DNA from: Verrucomicrobiia bacterium
GTDB lineage: Bacteria; Verrucomicrobiota; Verrucomicrobiia; Limisphaerales; UBA11358
DNA length: 50,303 nt
Assembly: GCA_025451535.1 (NCBI GenBank)
Contig: JANWKE010000098.1
Span: 1-50,303, forward strand
Direction of reading: 5' to 3'
This document shows positions 42,175 to 50,303 of the stretch, in pieces. The notes beneath the pieces were generated by a model. That model saw nothing but the letters and a program-made list of their open reading frames with translations, did not search any database and was not told the origin of the DNA. Numbering within the stretch: the first letter of the stretch is position 1; each line of letters begins with the position of its first letter. The position numbers and the translations under genes were made by a program.

Positions 42175-44553
42175 CTACGGCTTCTCATGGTAAGGGGAAC
42201 GGCTTTCAAAGAGCTTGAGCTGGTTTTGGATGATTTCAGCCAGGGCTTTGTTATTTTGCGTGTGGCTTAAATCCAACGCCTGTCGGGCGGTTACGATTGC
42301 TTCAGGAAATTGTCCGGCCTCGGCATAAGCCGCCGCGAGCGTGTCCAGGATCTGCGGAGAGGTGCCGGCGGAGAGTTGCACGGCCCGTTGTGCCACTGCC
42401 ACTGCCTTTGGGCCATTCCGCAACGATGCGTCCGGACACGTCGCCAGCATCCAGGCCAGATTGTTTTGTGCCGTGACATGAAGGGGATCAAGTTCCACAA
42501 CCTTCTGAAACTGTGCGATGGCGGCAGCGGATTCACCCAGACATTGAAGCGCCAAACCCAATTGATAGTGGGCGTGAACGGAGCCCGGCATCTGTTTCAG
42601 GGCCTGCTGGTAATGTTCAACGGCCCCACGCCACTGTCCTTGGGCAAAGAATAAATTGGCCAGATTGTAGTGGACCTTGGAATCCTGCGGGTCAATTTCA
42701 AGCGCTTTCTGGAATTGCCCAATAGCCTCCGCGTTTCGCCCCTGGGTGACCAGCAGGTTGCCCAGATTATCGTAAGCTCCTGCCCGACCCGGACTGAGTT
42801 CAATGGCTTTCTGGTAATGCTCGATGGCTTCAGCGATTTGGCCCCGCTTGGCCAGCAGGATTCCCAGGTTGTTTTGTGCTTCCGCAAAGTCGGGGTCAAT
42901 CGCAAGAGCCTGGCGATAATACCCCAGCGCTTCATCAAACCGGCCCTTGATGGTAAGGGCGGCACCCAGATTGTCCAGCGCATCGACGTAATTCGGACTG
43001 ACCTGGATGGCCTTGCGATAGTTCTCAATCGCATCATCGAGCTGGCCCCGGGCGGCCAAAGCCATGCCCAAATTGTTGAGGGCACCGGGAAAATTGGAAT
43101 CAATCCGGAGGGCTTTGTGATAGTCCTCGATGGCTTCATCCAGATGCCCTTCGGCGGCGAGGGCGACCCCCAAATTGTTCGGCGCTTCAGAGAAATTCGG
43201 ATTGATCCGGATTGCCCTCTGATAATGTTCTATTGCCTCTGGAATGCGCCCTTCTCGAAAAAAATAGCCGCCCAGATTGTTTTCGGCCATCCAACAATCC
43301 GGGTTCCTGGCGATCGTCGTCCGCCAGAGAGTTTCAATGTCAGTGTACATTCCACTCTGTCGCCAGCTCGATACCCCCAACACCAACAGCAGTGTTCCGC
43401 AAACAATGGGTTCAAGCAATTGTCGCCGGTTCATTAAAGAGCGGAACAATATGGCGATTCCCGCCGCTGCCAATGTGATCGGGCCCAGAGTGGCCAGATA
43501 CTGAAAGTGATCAGCTACGAACGAATAACAAAAGGGATAGACATTGAAAAAGCCCAACGCCGGGAACAACGTCCCAACAAAAAAGAGCCAGGCTGCCAGC
43601 GGCGCGCGGTTCCGGCGTGATAACAACCACAACCCCACCGACACCAGCAGCGCCATAACGGGGAAAAGGTATTGCCACCACACCGTCTGGCTGACCTCCC
43701 AGCGGGGATAGATAAATATCAAATCCACGGGCCAGACCAGCCTGCCCAGGTAAAACCAAATCACGTGTCCGGCAATGAGAACCCGCTCGAGGAAGGTAAA
43801 ATCATACCCGGACCCTCTCGCGCCCACGAATTTCCATTCCACCCACGCCGTGAATAATCCGGCACCGACTCCGACCACAAAAAATGGGATCAGCGGGACC
43901 ACATCACGCTTCCCGGCCAACCTCCCGCGCTGCCACCAGAAAATCACCAGCAACGCCGCCGGCCAAGTGGCAATAGCGGTCTTGGACATTAACCCCAACA
44001 GGAACAATCCCAAAGCCAGGAAGTAAAACTTCCAGTTTCTGGTCTGGTCAAATCTCAAATAAACCAGCGCCGCGCCCAGATAAAATGCTCCCGACAGGGT
44101 GTTTTTGATCTCCGAAATCCATGCCACTGATTCCACACAAACAGGATGCAAAGCGAAAATGGCCGCCGCCAAATAAGCTCCCGGCACCTGCAACCGCCAT
44201 AGAATTTTCCACAACAGCAGGGCGGTAAAGGCGTGCAGTAAAATATTAATTAAATGGTAACCCAGCGTGGTATCGCCCCAGAGTTTGTATTCGACCCAAA
44301 AAAGGCTATAGACCAGCGGATAATACTGCTGCGTGGCGCCAGGTTCGATCCAGATACGTGCCAATCCCTGCGATGAACGAAGTCCGGGCGGGGTAAGGTG
44401 TGCGTTATCGTCCCAAAGGAGTTTTCCGTGCCATACCGGTTGGTAAACAAAGCTGACGGCGGTGAACAGCAACAATCCCTTCAGCCAGCCTCGCTCCCAC
44501 AAACCACGCAGCCAGCCCAAACTTCCATCGGTTGCTTGAGTTGAAGATGTCAT
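42175..44553 (-). CDS. Polytopic membrane protein with TPR array (TMTC-like glycosyltransferase)
   Basis: The product has 792 residues from the ATG at 44553; a longer frame needs a TTG at 44595. The N-terminal about 420 residues contain ten or more membrane helices with an early DDNAHLTPPGL loop (the acidic pair of GT-C enzymes), HPVCVESVAWISEIKNTLSGAFYL and HFQYLATLGP, as in TMTC/DUF1736-type proteins. About nine to ten TPR units follow (for example NNLGVALAAEGHLDEAIEDYHKALRIDSNFPGA). Relatives transfer sugars, such as mannose, to exported proteins. Here protein glycosylation is a family-based guess. It is upstream of the GH28 gene on the same strand but 122 bp separate them. Confidence 0.85.
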   Translation of the reverse strand: MTSSTQATDGSLGWLRGLWERGWLKGLLLFTAVSFVYQPVWHGKLLWDDNAHLTPPGLRSSQGLARIWIEPGATQQYYPLVYSLFWVEYKLWGDTTLGYHLINILLHAFTALLLWKILWRLQVPGAYLAAAIFALHPVCVESVAWISEIKNTLSGAFYLGAALVYLRFDQTRNWKFYFLALGLFLLGLMSKTAIATWPAALLVIFWWQRGRLAGKRDVVPLIPFFVVGVGAGLFTAWVEWKFVGARGSGYDFTFLERVLIAGHVIWFYLGRLVWPVDLIFIYPRWEVSQTVWWQYLFPVMALLVSVGLWLLSRRNRAPLAAWLFFVGTLFPALGFFNVYPFCYSFVADHFQYLATLGPITLAAAGIAILFRSLMNRRQLLEPIVCGTLLLVLGVSSWRQSGMYTDIETLWRTTIARNPDCWMAENNLGGYFFREGRIPEAIEHYQRAIRINPNFSEAPNNLGVALAAEGHLDEAIEDYHKALRIDSNFPGALNNLGMALAARGQLDDAIENYRKAIQVSPNYVDALDNLGAALTIKGRFDEALGYYRQALAIDPDFAEAQNNLGILLAKRGQIAEAIEHYQKAIELSPGRAGAYDNLGNLLVTQGRNAEAIGQFQKALEIDPQDSKVHYNLANLFFAQGQWRGAVEHYQQALKQMPGSVHAHYQLGLALQCLGESAAAIAQFQKVVELDPLHVTAQNNLAWMLATCPDASLRNGPKAVAVAQRAVQLSAGTSPQILDTLAAAYAEAGQFPEAIVTARQALDLSHTQNNKALAEIIQNQLKLFESRSPYHEKP

Positions 44554-44723
44554 CGCGTGTACCTGGGATGCTAACGAAATTTTTGCACACGACAATGGCT
44601 AACGGTCTGCGCGGGTGTTCGATGTTGAATTTCTGGTTGTTTTTGTCCGGCAACGCCCGGACAAGCCATTTTATTTTCCGGGGGCAATGCCGCGCCAGCT
44701 GGCCTGGTCGCTTCAAAAACAAG

Positions 44724-44754
44724 ACAGGCGCTGGGAAAATCTCCCAACGCCTGT
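44724..44754 (-). terminator. Terminator after PEP-CTERM gene
   Basis: ACAGGCGCTGGGA (44724-44736) and TCCCAACGCCTGT (44742-44754) pair over 13 bp with one G-T-type mismatch and a five-base loop. On the minus strand it is followed by CTTGTTTTTG, so it terminates the PEP-CTERM gene. Confidence 0.9.
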
Positions 44755-44775
44755 AATGGAAAGAGCAACCAAAAC

Positions 44776-45588
44776 TTACTTGCGCATCCGGCGGCGTGCA
44801 GAAATCCAACCAAGTATGCCCAACCCCGCCAGTGCGAAGCTTGCCGGTTCGGGAACTGACGATGCCGGCGTAACGTCCCCCCAAGTTGTGCCAATAAGAA
44901 GGTTATCAATCAAATAAGGACCACCTGCGGCAGTCTGAGTTTTGAACCCGACATCGTCTACCGCTGTCGCCGTGATACCTGAAAGGCTCGCGGTTGCCGT
45001 CGGGGCGGTGCCACCAAAGGTGCTTGCGTCCGGATCTACCCAAAGGCTGGCGGTCTTTGCCGTGAGGTCAATCATCTCAACAACGAGATGCGTCGTATTC
45101 AGTGTCAAAACCGGGCCGGTACCCGCGGTTGCAGCCAAGGCGTTAGCTCGCAATTCAATCTTACCGCTGGCATAATAATAGGCATCAATCGCATCGCTGC
45201 CGCCATTCGGGGCGCCCGTGCCCGGATTCATCGCGGTGAAATAATTATTGGCACTGTCAACTGCAGTTGGATTGAACAGGAACGAATAGTAGACTTGTCC
45301 GCTGGTCTGATTTGCGAATGTATTAAAAATACTTCCGGCGGACCCGTTCGCGAGTTGAAGTTCGTTACCGCCCTGATCTACCAAACCTGCATACGTCAGG
45401 TTGCCGCTGGCGATGGTCATACCGGCATTGCCGGCACTCCAAGCTGTGCTGTTACCAGGGTTGATATTGCCACCGAGGGTACCGACACTATAATTAAAAG
45501 CTTCTGAAAAAAGCAGCGTACCCTGGGCAGTTTGAAAAACAAAACAGAGGGCGCCCATGGCGAGGATGACCGGGTATGAGTGTTTCAT
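44776..45588 (-). CDS. PEP-CTERM protein with lectin-like module
   Basis: The 270-residue protein has a signal peptide (MKHSYPVILAMGALCFVFQTAQG) and a single beta-rich module starting LLFSEAFNYSVGTLGGNINPG and ending PYLIDNLLIGTTWGDVTPA, like the first module of the 760-residue protein at 34614. The C-terminus SVPEPASFALAGLGILGWISARRRMRK is a typical PEP-CTERM signal for exosortase. The two genes also share a conserved 44-bp upstream block with a type-1 element, so they are co-regulated and probably act on the same polymer (inference). Confidence 0.87.
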   Translation of the reverse strand: MKHSYPVILAMGALCFVFQTAQGTLLFSEAFNYSVGTLGGNINPGNSTAWSAGNAGMTIASGNLTYAGLVDQGGNELQLANGSAGSIFNTFANQTSGQVYYSFLFNPTAVDSANNYFTAMNPGTGAPNGGSDAIDAYYYASGKIELRANALAATAGTGPVLTLNTTHLVVEMIDLTAKTASLWVDPDASTFGGTAPTATASLSGITATAVDDVGFKTQTAAGGPYLIDNLLIGTTWGDVTPASSVPEPASFALAGLGILGWISARRRMRK

Positions 45589-45666
45589 AATGCGACTTTA
45601 CGTTTTATGGTTTTTTCTTTTGACTCCTTAATCCTAACCCACTTCTGTAATCTGTCAGCCCCCATT

Positions 45667-45695
45667 TTGTTGCAAACGTGCATGAAAATTGAGAA
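45667..45695 (-). promoter_or_regulatory. Type-1 operator-like element (copy F)
   Basis: On the minus strand: TTCT, CAATT, TTCATG and TGCAACAA at the 21-bp step. It lies 79 bp before the PEP-CTERM gene. The wider block up to GGGGG and TGACA matches copy E at about 37 of 44 positions. Confidence 0.65.
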
Positions 45696-45799
45696 CCACC
45701 GCTTTGGGCAGTACCCTATAAGTGGGCTATGGTCAACCGGTAAGACCCTCCCGGCAAATTGGTCCACCCGATGCACAAAACCCCGGACTTGCCCCGCAT

Positions 45800-47776
45800 C
45801 TAGGGTATTTGCAGAAGATAAAACCTTTGCGGACTGCCGGGATTGATGGCGTTGGTGAAGATGAAATTACCGCTGGCATCAAACGGATTAGTCGCAACCG
45901 GCGTCCATTGATTCGGCGGCAGCGCGATATTGGTGGAGACCAGCACATAAAAAGTGCCGTTCGTTGTGCCGCCCGAGCCGCTCATGACCAGGCCATTGGC
46001 TGTGGCACTGATGCTGCCAAAGATTGGGGGTGATGGCGGTGCGGGAGCTTGGACCAGCAATTGTACCAATCCGGGCGGATTAGTGATGCCGTAAGTGTAT
46101 CCTGGTATCGCCGGGGTAGTCCCCAGAACCGGGGTCCCGTTAAAGCTGCCGGTATAACTGAACAGCGTGTAGGTGCCGGCGCTGAAACCGGTATCGGCGG
46201 CGACGTTAAGCGTGCTGTTCAAGGTCAGGCTGCCGGTCGTCAGAACGTGCGCGACATTGACGTTGTTTGTCCCCAGGACAAAATTGACAACGGTCGAACC
46301 GGGCAATGACAGGCTGTTGCTGATAATGAGTGCACTGGCGTCCAGCGTGATGGGGTTGGCCCCAAGTGCATCATTGGCGGTCATGCTTACCGCTGCCTGA
46401 TAGAGCGCCAATGAATTGGTACTGGTCAGGCCGTCAAACGTAACACCGGGGATTCCGGCCACGTCGTTGGTCAAAGTCAATCCGGCGTTAAGAATGGTCA
46501 AGGCCTCGTTGCCGGCAGGAACCGTAACCTGCGAATCTATAAACTGTGCTGCGTAGGTATTGTAGACATCGAACGTCTTTGGAGCAGTAATATTGACGTG
46601 GCTCAAAACGATATTGGTCACGGGCAACTCAATGCGTCCCCAGATAATGCCCGCGATACCGCCACTGGCAACCGTTGCCGTCACATTGCTGATAACAATA
46701 TTGCGCCAGACCGGAACCGTGGTTATATCCACCGTCTGGGTTGAGGCAATGAACGGCGTGATGCCCGAGGGCGTTCCATATTCGCTATAATAACTGTAAA
46801 TTACGATCGCCCCGTGAACGATGTTGGTCATTCCCAGATTGTAATAAAAAAGGTTCTGCGCCACGCCGCCCTCTCCACTGCCGCCGCTGGTATTGTCGTC
46901 GGATTTCATCCGGATGCCGTAATCCGTGCCGTTGAAAGTGCAGTTAATCACCGTGAGGTTGGACACACCACCAGCCGTATTGCTGCCAATGGAGACGCCG
47001 TGGCCGATGCCGAACGTGCAGTTGGCGATGGTGGTGAGCGCCGTGGGCGTGTTGGCGCTGCTGGTGCCCAGCGCAACGTTGTCATCGCCATCGCTGATGG
47101 AACAGTTTTGCACCAGGCAGTTCGTGCCTACCAAATCAATGCCATCGGTATTGGGTGAAACGGGTGTATTGATGGTAATGCCTTGAATGGTAATGTTTCC
47201 GCCCTTGTTTTTGATGGAAATATGCATCTTGGGCGCGTTGATCAAAGTCACATTTTGAATCAGCAACCGCTGGCAGGAACTCAATGTGATCATGTAGGGC
47301 CGGGCTGAAGTGCTGAGACCATTCCACCAGCCCGATGATGTCCCCGACCCGTCAATCGTGCCCGAACCGCTGATTTCGATATCATGCAGACTGGAGCCGG
47401 TGATGAAATCCGGTGGCGTCGAACCGCCCGGCCATTTCCCAAACGGCAGCATTTTCAGGGTCGCACCGCTGTCAATCTGCAAATTGATGCTGTTGCGAAG
47501 AATGAGCGGCCCGCATAAATAAGCACCGGCCGCAGCGGGAATTTCAACCGTACCTCCGCCCGCCGTGCTGGCGGCCACGATGGCGTTGGAAATGGCACTG
47601 GTATTCGTGGTGACGCCATCGCCAATGGCGCCGTAGCTCGTAACATTAAAAACGCCCGGCGGAATAGTTGGCAACGTCGGGTTTCCCAACGCCGGGAAGG
47701 CGGACAAAAGTCCTGCGGCCATGACGGCTGGTTGGAGGTAATTGTGGAACAACCTGTGGATTTTTGTGTTTCTCAT
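45800..47776 (-). CDS. GH28-type polygalacturonase with C-terminal beta module
   Basis: The 658-residue protein has a signal peptide (MAAGLLSAFPALG region). The beta-helix shows FNVTSYGAIGDGVTTNTSAI, typical for pectinases, and GH28 motifs: PNTDGIDL (Asp211), SDGDDNVALG (Asp231, Asp232), GIGHGVSIGS (His259) and GIRMKSD (Arg289, Lys291). Residues about 430-580 are a beta-rich spacer. The end is the shared C-terminal module (FYVLVSTNIALPPNQWTPV...SPQRFYLLQIP). Substrate is probably polygalacturonan or rhamnogalacturonan. A type-1 element lies 91 bp upstream in the region divergent from the next GH28 gene. Confidence 0.92.
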   Translation of the reverse strand: MRNTKIHRLFHNYLQPAVMAAGLLSAFPALGNPTLPTIPPGVFNVTSYGAIGDGVTTNTSAISNAIVAASTAGGGTVEIPAAAGAYLCGPLILRNSINLQIDSGATLKMLPFGKWPGGSTPPDFITGSSLHDIEISGSGTIDGSGTSSGWWNGLSTSARPYMITLSSCQRLLIQNVTLINAPKMHISIKNKGGNITIQGITINTPVSPNTDGIDLVGTNCLVQNCSISDGDDNVALGTSSANTPTALTTIANCTFGIGHGVSIGSNTAGGVSNLTVINCTFNGTDYGIRMKSDDNTSGGSGEGGVAQNLFYYNLGMTNIVHGAIVIYSYYSEYGTPSGITPFIASTQTVDITTVPVWRNIVISNVTATVASGGIAGIIWGRIELPVTNIVLSHVNITAPKTFDVYNTYAAQFIDSQVTVPAGNEALTILNAGLTLTNDVAGIPGVTFDGLTSTNSLALYQAAVSMTANDALGANPITLDASALIISNSLSLPGSTVVNFVLGTNNVNVAHVLTTGSLTLNSTLNVAADTGFSAGTYTLFSYTGSFNGTPVLGTTPAIPGYTYGITNPPGLVQLLVQAPAPPSPPIFGSISATANGLVMSGSGGTTNGTFYVLVSTNIALPPNQWTPVATNPFDASGNFIFTNAINPGSPQRFYLLQIP

Positions 47777-47866
47777 TTACATCTCGGGTTTACGCCGCCT
47801 TTCGGCTTCCTACCTTGGCGGAGTTTATTAAGATTAGCAGATTTTCTGTGTGGAAGTAATTATTAT

Positions 47867-47895
47867 TTTGTGCAGCATTATCTGAATATTTTGCA
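47867..47895 (-). promoter_or_regulatory. Type-1 operator-like element (copy C)
   Basis: On the minus strand: TGCA, AAATA, TTCAGA, TAATGC and TGCACAAA, with half-sites 21 bp apart (plus-strand TGCA at 47871 and 47892). An ungapped comparison with copy A extends over about 46 bp with about 32 identical bases. Confidence 0.7.
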
Positions 47896-47935
47896 CTGAA
47901 ATTGAAAATCCGGTCAGCGTGCCTCCGGGGCGCAG

Positions 47936-47964
47936 TACCCAAATTTCAGGCTTTTTTGCAAAAC
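47936..47964 (+). promoter_or_regulatory. Type-1 operator-like element (copy D)
   Basis: TACC, CAAAT, TTCAGG, CTTTTT and TGCAAAAC. The first half-site is degenerate but the YTCA block and second half-site are at the same positions. It lies 83 bp before the plus-strand GH28 gene, so each of the two divergent GH28 genes has its own copy. Confidence 0.6.
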
Positions 47965-48046
47965 CGGCGGCTGTAACTTTCAAAGTCTTGGTTACAATCA
48001 TTGGATGATAACCTCATTCAGTCGTCCGCGCCAGTGGAAAGGAATT

Positions 48047-49420
48047 ATGAAACCAAAGCAAAAACCATTTACCTGGAAAAAAACATCGGTCGCCTGGGTT
48101 TGGCTGGTAATGCCGCTGCTATGGCTTCTGCCGGTTCTCGCCGGATGGGGAACGAATGCGCAGGCGTCGCCGAAGGTTTTCAACGTGCGCGAGTTCGGTG
48201 CGGCCGGCGACGGCCGGACGCTGGATACGAAAGCCATTCAAAAAGCATTGGACACCTGCGGCAAAGCCGGTGGGGGTACGGTCCTGTTCCCGGCGGGAAC
48301 GTATTTGAGCCAGCCGCTCACCCTGCGCACTAAAACCACCGTGCAACTCGACGCGGGCGCAACCTTGCTGGCGGACACCAACCAGAATGAATACCTGAAG
48401 GTTCCCGGTGACTGGCTCAAGGCCGCCAGCAGCGGCGACTTTAATGCCTTCATGGAGGGCAAGAAATTGACGGACGTAACGTTCACCGGCGGCGGGACGA
48501 TTGACGGGAACGGCGCCGTGTGGTGGGGCGAGGCCGAAAAGGCGCGCCAGATAAAATCCGGCTATACTTTGCCGCGGCCCAACCTGATTGGACTGCAACG
48601 TTGCCAAAACGTGCGGTTGGAAAACATCACACTGAAAAACTCGCCCAAATTCCATTTCGTGCCCGCGGATTGTGACAATGTGGTTGTGTCGAATGTGACC
48701 ATCCTCGCTCCGGAACACGCGGCGAACACGGATGCGATTGACCCCAGCGGACATCATATCCTGATCACGAAATGCAGGATTGACGTGGGCGACGACGACG
48801 TTGCCATCAAGGCCGGGAAAAGCACGTTGCCGGGCCAATTCCAGAGCGAAGACATCGCCATAACCGATTGCACCATTCTGCATGGCCACGGCATCAGCAT
48901 CGGCAGCGAGACCTCGGGCGGTGTGCGCAACGTAACGGTCCGGAACTGCACGTTTGAAAACACCGAGAATGGCCTGCGCATCAAATCGCAGCGGGGCAAG
49001 GGCGGTCTGGTTGAAAACATCCGTTACCAGGACATCACCATGAAGAACGTCAATCCGGCCATCACCTTGACCTGTTACTACATGAACAATTCCGCCGGCG
49101 ACGCCGCCCAACCGCCCGCTGCCAAAGCCGACTCGGTGCAACTGGCCAGCACCATGACTCCGGTTTTTCGTGATATTTATATCAGCAACCTGACCGCCAC
49201 CTGCCAGAAATCGGCGGGGGTCATCACCGGCTTGCCGGAAAGCGAGATCTCAAACGTCGTGTTCGAAAAGGTCCGCATCGCCGCGTCCACCGGCATGGCG
49301 ATTAAAAAAGCCAGCGGCGTTCAATTCAAGGATGTGCAGATCACTACCCGGCAAGGTCCGCCGGTCATCACGGAGAACGCGCAGGTGGAATATGGAGAGG
49401 GTGCCCAGGGCACGCCATGA
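48047..49420 (+). CDS. GH28 polygalacturonase-type glycoside hydrolase
   Basis: The product has 457 residues from the ATG at 48047, preferred over 48005 because AAAGGA lies just before it. A charged N-terminus and hydrophobic helix (about 14-38) indicate export. The beta-helix shows FNVREFGAAGDGRTLDTKAIQKALD and GH28 motifs AANTDAIDPSG (Asp229), VGDDDVAIKAG (Asp250, Asp251), LHGHGISIGSET (His281) and GLRIKSQRGKGG (Arg311, Lys313). The DVGDDDVAIK form is typical of exo-acting or rhamnogalacturonan-type bacterial members, so exo activity is possible. It lacks the C-terminal module. Confidence 0.94.
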   Translation: MKPKQKPFTWKKTSVAWVWLVMPLLWLLPVLAGWGTNAQASPKVFNVREFGAAGDGRTLDTKAIQKALDTCGKAGGGTVLFPAGTYLSQPLTLRTKTTVQLDAGATLLADTNQNEYLKVPGDWLKAASSGDFNAFMEGKKLTDVTFTGGGTIDGNGAVWWGEAEKARQIKSGYTLPRPNLIGLQRCQNVRLENITLKNSPKFHFVPADCDNVVVSNVTILAPEHAANTDAIDPSGHHILITKCRIDVGDDDVAIKAGKSTLPGQFQSEDIAITDCTILHGHGISIGSETSGGVRNVTVRNCTFENTENGLRIKSQRGKGGLVENIRYQDITMKNVNPAITLTCYYMNNSAGDAAQPPAAKADSVQLASTMTPVFRDIYISNLTATCQKSAGVITGLPESEISNVVFEKVRIAASTGMAIKKASGVQFKDVQITTRQGPPVITENAQVEYGEGAQGTP

Positions 49421-49462
49421 CAACGGCAGCGAGCGGTTCTATCAAATGAACTGAAGGCGGGA

Positions 49463-49485
49463 CCCCGGAATTCAATCTTCCGGGG
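49463..49485. terminator. Possible bidirectional terminator between convergent genes
   Basis: CCCCGGAA (49463-49470) and TTCCGGGG (49478-49485) form an 8-bp stem with a 7-base loop, followed by CCATTTGTATTT. It lies between the plus-strand GH28 and the minus-strand GH44 gene. The T tract is weak. Confidence 0.55.
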
Positions 49486-49545
49486 CCATTTGTATTTGCG
49501 ACAAGGCGCGACCACAACGCCGGCTGTGACCTGTAGTGAGGCGTT

Positions 49546-50303
49546 TTAATGGCCCAGCTGGCCGCGGTAAAACATCTGCATGCCGTTGGTCATGGGCATG
49601 AAAAACTCGAACGAGTTGCTCACCATTTGGTTGGTGTTGACCGCCGTCCAATTAATCAAATCGGGTGAGGATTGAAGAACATAGCTTTGGCCGGCCTCGC
49701 CGTTGAGCCAGACGCCCATTTGTCCCGGTCCGCCATTGTTGCCGATTTGCAGAGTGAAGGAGTTCGTTGCCGGCAGAACAAAAAGTGTGATGCTCTGGGC
49801 GGGCAACATGTCGCTGAGAACGCCGTTGGTTACCGTGAGATCCGCCAAATGATTGATGGCGTTGGCTGAGGTCAGTTGCCAGCGCTGGGCGTTCCCGACG
49901 GCGGGGAAGTTGGTGATGCCCGCCACGATGGGCGTGGCGTTGGTAAGGTCCTTGTTGAGGACCATGAGCGTCAGCGCACCGTCGCTGGTCCGCACGGCGC
50001 CAAAAGCCGCGAGATTGTCCGGTTGGGGCACCGTCGTCTGAACGCTGATGTCGCCGAAAACGGATTTGTTACCATCGTAGTTCCGGTAGATCTTCATCGC
50101 CTTGTAGGTCGGGGTGCTGGGATCCGGCATGCCCCAGCGCGCAGACAGGTAGAGTCCCTCGCGGCCGAAAATGCCGAGAACGTCCGCCTGGCCGAGGGCG
50201 CCGCCCATGTAGTTATCCGCGCCCCAGGTATATTCGGTGATGCCGGTTTTCAGGCCGGGATAGTTGGTCGCCACCCAGCTTTTCATCCGGGGAATCATAT
50301 ACA
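49546..50303 (-). CDS. GH44-type endoglucanase/xyloglucanase, C-terminal part (5' end beyond window)
   Basis: The frame is open to the right edge, so only the last 252 residues are present. KTGITEYTWGADNYMGGALGQADVLGIFGREGLYLSARW matches the end of the GH44 barrel, with the Glu in ITEY as probable nucleophile. A beta-sandwich domain follows (GALTLMVLNKDLTN...SITLFVLP), as in GH44. The last about 55 residues are the shared module (SYVLQSSPDLINWTAV...MQMFYRGQLGH). GH44 enzymes cut beta-1,4-glucans, xyloglucan or mannan, so this extends the locus from pectin to hemicellulose. It is convergent with GH28. Confidence 0.85.
   Translation of the reverse strand, partial: YMIPRMKSWVATNYPGLKTGITEYTWGADNYMGGALGQADVLGIFGREGLYLSARWGMPDPSTPTYKAMKIYRNYDGNKSVFGDISVQTTVPQPDNLAAFGAVRTSDGALTLMVLNKDLTNATPIVAGITNFPAVGNAQRWQLTSANAINHLADLTVTNGVLSDMLPAQSITLFVLPATNSFTLQIGNNGGPGQMGVWLNGEAGQSYVLQSSPDLINWTAVNTNQMVSNSFEFFMPMTNGMQMFYRGQLGH

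Noticed and set aside
42175-43400. Regular repeats of about 102 bp that could suggest a CRISPR or tandem array
   Set aside because: They are coding TPR units (34 residues) with diverged sequence, not identical repeats with unique spacers.

Overview
The window looks like a chromosomal segment of a Verrucomicrobia-type bacterium, probably a Limisphaerales/Pedosphaera relative (inference). The grounds are: three large pseudopilin-like proteins with a [14 protein letters not shown]-type N-terminus, PEP-CTERM proteins, an ECF sigma factor next to a Ser/Thr kinase, many secreted glycoside hydrolases, a recurring C-terminal beta module ending in RFYRL-like residues, and several families of palindromic repeats. 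No rRNA, tRNA, CRISPR array or intact transposase was seen.

Layout. 1-5.0 kb (minus strand): a partial secreted beta-propeller protein, a pseudopilin, a membrane Ser/Thr kinase and an ECF sigma factor. 5.3-10.1 kb (minus): a compact molybdenum-cofactor operon (TSUP permease, moaD, a moaE-moeA fusion, moaC, mogA/moaB, moaA). The fusion gene carries three in-frame repeat insertions. 10.5-15.7 kb (minus): pseudopilin, a 907-aa lectin/Ig-like surface protein and a GH53 endo-galactanase. 16.1-16.9 kb: a PEP-CTERM protein. 17.0-27.1 kb (minus): a probable five-gene operon of GH53, an unassigned clan GH-A enzyme, GH2, a PA14-domain sensor kinase and a NarL-type regulator. The last three genes are coupled by ATGA overlaps. 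27.4-33.1 kb (plus): GH2, then the uxaE-uxaC pair for galacturonate. 33.1-34.3 kb (minus): a XylR-type AraC regulator. 34.6-36.9 kb (plus): a lectin/Ig-like secreted protein. 37.2-39.1 kb: a decayed class I DNA methyltransferase gene containing a MITE with a 9-bp target duplication. 39.6-50.3 kb: pseudopilin, three GH28 polygalacturonase-type enzymes, a TMTC-like TPR membrane protein, a PEP-CTERM protein and the end of a GH44 enzyme.

Together the central and right parts form a pectin utilisation locus. GH53 and GH2 enzymes suit beta-1,4-galactan side chains, GH28 enzymes suit polygalacturonan, and UxaC/UxaE convert galacturonate to tagaturonate and on to fructuronate. No SusC/D pair or sugar transporter is visible.

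The most interesting unexplained signal is a set of upstream elements shared by these genes. Seven type-1 sites have two half-sites exactly 21 bp apart, with YTCA at a fixed place and TGCA-rich ends. They lie upstream of uxaE, three GH28 genes, a pseudopilin, a lectin-like gene and a PEP-CTERM gene. Three type-2 sites (core TTTGTGAGGCTA) lie upstream of a GH2 gene, the pseudopilin-lectin-GH53 cluster and a PEP-CTERM gene. I infer two regulons: galacturonate through the XylR-like regulator, and galactan through the PA14 kinase/NarL regulator or an unseen factor.
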